Source: DAONFI01 sp035403485
Lineage (GTDB): Bacteria > Planctomycetota > Phycisphaerae > SM23-33
DNA: 44,920 nucleotides
Assembly (NCBI GenBank): GCA_964536835.1
Contig: CAZIAZ010000022.1
Coordinates: 1 to 44,920 of the forward strand
Direction of reading: 5' to 3'
A program made the translations under genes and the position numbers. The notes under the pieces were generated by a model. The model was given only the letters and a program-made list of their open reading frames with translations. It did no database searches and had not been told where the DNA came from. This document shows positions 44,401-44,920 of the stretch, one piece after another; the first letter of the stretch is position 1, and each line of letters begins with the position of its first letter.

Positions 44401-44920
44401 CCCACGATACAAGATGATGAGTCGCTTCATCAACTGCGTAATACACGCCGGTAGCGATGTCAACCGCAACACAATGAACATTCGTACCGATGCTGTCACT
44501 GATGAAACTGCCCTCGTCGGTATTGTCGACCGCGTAGAATGTGCCATTATTGTCGCTGGCCAGCGCATTTACATCCTGTCCGAAAATGCCCGTATCGCCG
44601 GCATTTACGATATTGCCGTTCAGCCCAAGATTAGCCATGTATATGACTTCGTTCGATGTTATTGCTATCGATTGAACATCCGAACCCACAGCAACGCCGG
44701 TGTCCTGGAAATCTTCACTGGACGCGAAGGTTATGCCGGCTGCTATTGAGCCGCCAGGAAATAGGCCTATGACTCTGCCGACTTCTTCGAGCGTGTTATC
44801 TTCCGCCGCTACGAAACGTATTGGATTATCGTCGTCACCCATGCGTTTCGCACCGACAATCACGCCGCCAGAACCGCTGGGAGCATATGCGTTACCCGTC
44901 GTATGGCCTGACGTGTAAAG
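35453..44920 (-). CDS. Giant multidomain surface protein with C39/papain-like peptidase domain (N-terminus beyond window)
   Basis: An open frame of 3155 codons that stays open at the window edge; a GTG at 44863 is internal to the frame and unlikely to be the true start. Residue numbers count from the window edge. About 1-800: three tandem modules of beta-propeller-like repeats (SLAFDSSAPGSL..., LYSIDTATGVATAVG). About 975-1093: a PPC domain (GEDWYAISLLAGQTVVIDG, AGIYYILLED). About 1100-2740: a very long beta-solenoid of short rungs such as GDLNGDVTVTSGDLSMLMVSG, with DPHDGSFWT and PGQDGYCGTSDD loops. About 2750-2890: an Ig-like domain. About 2895-3155: a C39/papain-like domain with GCAPT (Cys about 2910) and SDHAIIAIGYD (His about 3096). 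It lacks a C-terminal anchor that I recognise. Product assignment is certain only as to domain types. Confidence 0.85.
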   Translation of the reverse strand, partial: LYTSGHTTGNAYAPSGSGGVIVGAKRMGDDDNPIRFVAAEDNTLEEVGRVIGLFPGGSIAAGITFASSEDFQDTGVAVGSDVQSIAITSNEVIYMANLGLNGNIVNAGDTGIFGQDVNALASDNNGTFYAVDNTDEGSFISDSIGTNVHCVAVDIATGVYYAVDEATHHLVSWDEVNGTVDIGLLLDASIAQFRYDEISSLTFDPTTGTLYAISTTITDLLPNNNPAAPTDGPFLITINIANGRVTSCVAITGDEQEGDFASIAISEGGLCYAVKNVDGGDYLYSIDTATGVATAVGCLTTAAVSGITSFQGLEFIGATLYGVTNNQLYRIDAGNPQTRVIEGKDFIYVVCTSIDTPGFGNSMTSLTYDSANPGAFYTTVYSGGGYCIARIPMTSMLSSSDSDGVVTYINTLVDSVHDDWVWQDIYAMDYDPDSGLLYAIATPSALDPVNVAANPGDYADILGAAGTRQLVVIDTTTGRVTDVAEITGIANDFQSVAFNAAGDLYGVESQTNNLYLIDTATGNCTFVSTLDVTDAAQLVGIEFMTIGGTELLFGNTNNSLYTFVMATGDGTLIVQTTINTLSSLAFDSSAPGSLWSTSVSSGGYRLTQISLYSTLLEYDPNTATPEVVTVGLLADATEPAYAYVDIHALECDSSDVLYGIGTVMCLDPTVTPLADDGPYIITIDRTTGAVTRGALLDVDDLASLAYNATTGIWYGVVSDAAGDILVRVNMTTGVTTAIGVLNVTSAGNIVGVTGLDYEDGVLYAVTADTMYTVSTKTAGCKKVRTMSPALPAEMSGLAGDSTAEGKFWATAKIGDMYYLLLKQNLPSVDMDKIIIAGTVAGQILTDGDINLIEMGFLWGQITVAQNLDNLIMRNGGGAVLVTSTSTYYVTPSAWDGTYDDAGDPVTESMSRITVGGTLGSVYTRSGTLYSAIQVEGDQTVAYPTDDLAELETRVSSSSYDARWLAGDLVDFTNDTKETAQFLSHPTGDFSLSGTLVANYDSGEDWYAISLLAGQTVVIDGQVNSCVLKLYDSLGNYMGSYGYETEEDEGTGSKGTTLEALTFTALEAGIYYILLEDTSVPGGTYSLNFTNATAACLGAVSVIGNYNSRSGSVSQYDFYGTGMASSANIAVKNGGNIGAISISGESYAVTAYAIGGGDLIAFQAGQMGELSGTYYYGLNEILSDGNIGKVSSTTGMMTAVITAGNKDGLYNKNAFIQNVYSAGDYVYGSVSATGSIGVIEVKGNMGYLGIDIAVNSDNTNPSPSTGSTLDLIDVAGNFYVYGTITHGTGGDIKYIHVGGSVYEVKGLVDGIPIVAPVNPITYSNGRSSTLNDDSGGQIILTPSQIFDDNGQPVYDANGDPTYVTYSYYYIPVNDSMGGVGGVIANITANGSITLTATGEAEISDLSITGEDSNVILTGSGTASIYYAHGAQINSFINYTDGNIISGKFTGVSNMLVNGSIGSEAGATGAWLYGYETAPTVTAVTTQPQYGWFHGKINGLNISGDIDTLNVGGSLHDLRVDGTIGTVVVNYDRYTDSGDWDGVNGIVWSGTRINSINVGDGLADDGSADIAEAAIMSAKSIGTVMIEGPYYTENGMEYGLLNGSIIAYSNDYIATVNKRGVTVYTQVDAINQVIGTQGARLTALVLGATLDSFQASKSSFIYTGGINTVSFSGSGAWINGAEISGLYVRNVTAGVGTYGIANTYITGEYPPANDYVVGTVMAGGDGMYRVFIYVNGGSIGTVKTLESDGDIRNSSFVATNGLNYISARNIINSDIHMPGKVNTIYASNDMMYDTVNVGAIGSVTVRGDFAYNSFQVANELSNMNISGDFIESYLGFEGPSTGYLRYLYVGGDISGEITSAGKIGSIISGGAISADISTTVNDWSGDVDLIQTSDGYTGMLSVAGTLARFVCYTALGDNPALTANGRTQTFDIIGGLTYLKVYGDMYASINVGGEVGTIDIDGTYYSSMYVNGSIKSFMVDGGLGGILGGLGARGELNVMGTITMLRFNTNSDLVADLTVGGSINYISLTGGDIIGNITSRYGTISGIMLNGGSIVGNIQAVSIGTIYVMRGEIDGNITTTSGSIRMINVIGNIDGNITTINGSIDMLNVTGSILAGNTIEAYSGIGTFILRNGNLLGNVISRQDLRMLMVQNGNIDGATISAQTGIGQIMVSRGSVISSSITSGNEISYIYVDSLSDSTIASGSNIGTVMINGNMTTSYLLAGYVANHEANITSLFINGNFDTSIVAAGIDPHDGSFWTLDDNTDVPGVSSINRVYIRGAVLGGSLIMADTYIDSKAPAAAVVTPKNTTMPATGTNFGPEAGNSRLTIGNLTITLTGDGLGTYDAATNTLVLNRTTTRSNLTITNNGGNITINIIGSEDSQLSSITTRGAVTIGDVSIYGSVMRITATAVANGSALEILGGVTFAMFGNLTNVNITTGQVGTWMMSSFVGGSLTADSIRMFSAVGDVTSNISSILGDITYFTIRNGDLNGDLTSAGSITTLMVTGDLNGDVTVTSGDLSMLMVSGDMTGRVAVSGTNRSVTVRGDFTGSFRAAEGIGTFTADDFSGLLSTDGNLSMLMTRGAMTGLVRAGGTINMVNFASMNGAMVTAGCDLLMVTINGDMINSRIFAGFDPGDSGYSLTTGETGNLRIDAFSAPLNEEQVDSAMGGSIRTVTIRGSMTNSTISAAVAPGQDGYCGTSDDVVAGAGYINSIIRVGKAISGTIVSCGIFAANNMPSVYQWNSRAFSQNGTAHVDTMASAAGLLRVTDVEVNDNSITVYFNHQVNSNTLGTAQQGTVNSIQLLLSDDSNFNSDYEDVLATYAHTINYDSSAYSVTITLSGGLTWDSLPVSEQAYYQLTLSGNLITDNRNVLLDGDYDGTFPSGDGQAGSNFVYNFIIGTNILENVPSYKWWFGCAPTAAGMLIGYYDNTLDGEFITGDANDQSANPNINEMIASSGTGDYEFDAAGDVIINVPGLAGTGNIPDYALYNLYDDSDDDAPYADMSTLNPGGVHEDDSLADFMLTGQSFSGLTMGGTWNNAIGTGIEEYVEYLQASMTVDYVAETDYMVYGIFTWETLVSEIDAGRPVLLCVDSSGDGVSDHAIIAIGYDATMHKYACYTTWSVDDPTTFVDEALEWYDFTSVAQGQVFGISAGITVEIIAA

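Overview
The window looks like a chromosome segment from a diderm, anaerobe-like planctomycete, most likely in or near Phycisphaerae/Sedimentisphaerales. This is inferred from the 16S 5' segment, many prepilins with an A|FTL cleavage site, PEP-CTERM surface proteins, an LPS gene (kdsB), GTG/TTG starts, and giant beta-solenoid surface proteins. The lineage call is a judgement from gene content; no database was searched.

Layout. 1-364 is the 5' end of a 16S rRNA gene on the minus strand, with a clear sigma70-type promoter at 708-736. Between it and the next operon lie two adjacent copies (992-1284) of a dispersed palindromic repeat. 1296-12971 (minus) is a type II secretion / type IV pilus-like operon in the order gspE-F-G-H-I-J-K, a PilM-PilN-like fusion (GspL role), a PilO-PilP-like fusion (GspM/C role), a lipoprotein, and gspD. 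gspD is split by one in-frame TAA. 13131-14324 is a Gfo/Idh/MocA oxidoreductase. 14722-17282 (plus) is a pair of DUF2092 proteins ending in a strong terminator.

17349-21183 (minus) is a cobalamin-riboswitch transcription unit. The riboswitch lies upstream of a PEP-CTERM beta-propeller-like protein, a second PEP-CTERM surface protein and a DUF1559-like pseudopilin. I infer a surface system for vitamin B12 capture, analogous in logic but not in sequence to Bacteroides BtuG/BtuH. 21329-24578 (minus) holds hemC, an orphan atpC, tRNA-Leu(TAA) with a duplicated 3' end, kdsB and lolD.

25302-27008 (plus) encodes an apparently inner-membrane-anchored outer-membrane barrel (DUF3034-like) behind a structured leader. 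27131-32666 (minus) is a second pilus/secretion locus: a pilin, a TPR lipoprotein (pilotin-like), a second secretin and a GspH-like pseudopilin. 32949-35305 (plus) is larC overlapping a family 2 glycosyltransferase. 35453-44920 (minus, running off the right edge) is one giant ORF of more than 3155 codons: propeller-like repeats, a PPC domain, a very long beta-solenoid, an Ig-like domain and a C-terminal C39/papain-like cysteine peptidase domain.

Taken together the window is dominated by envelope machinery: an export apparatus, two secretins, seven prepilin-like proteins with a class III-type cleavage site, surface proteins and an outer-membrane barrel. The B12-controlled surface operon and the giant peptidase-bearing solenoid are the parts most likely to be new.
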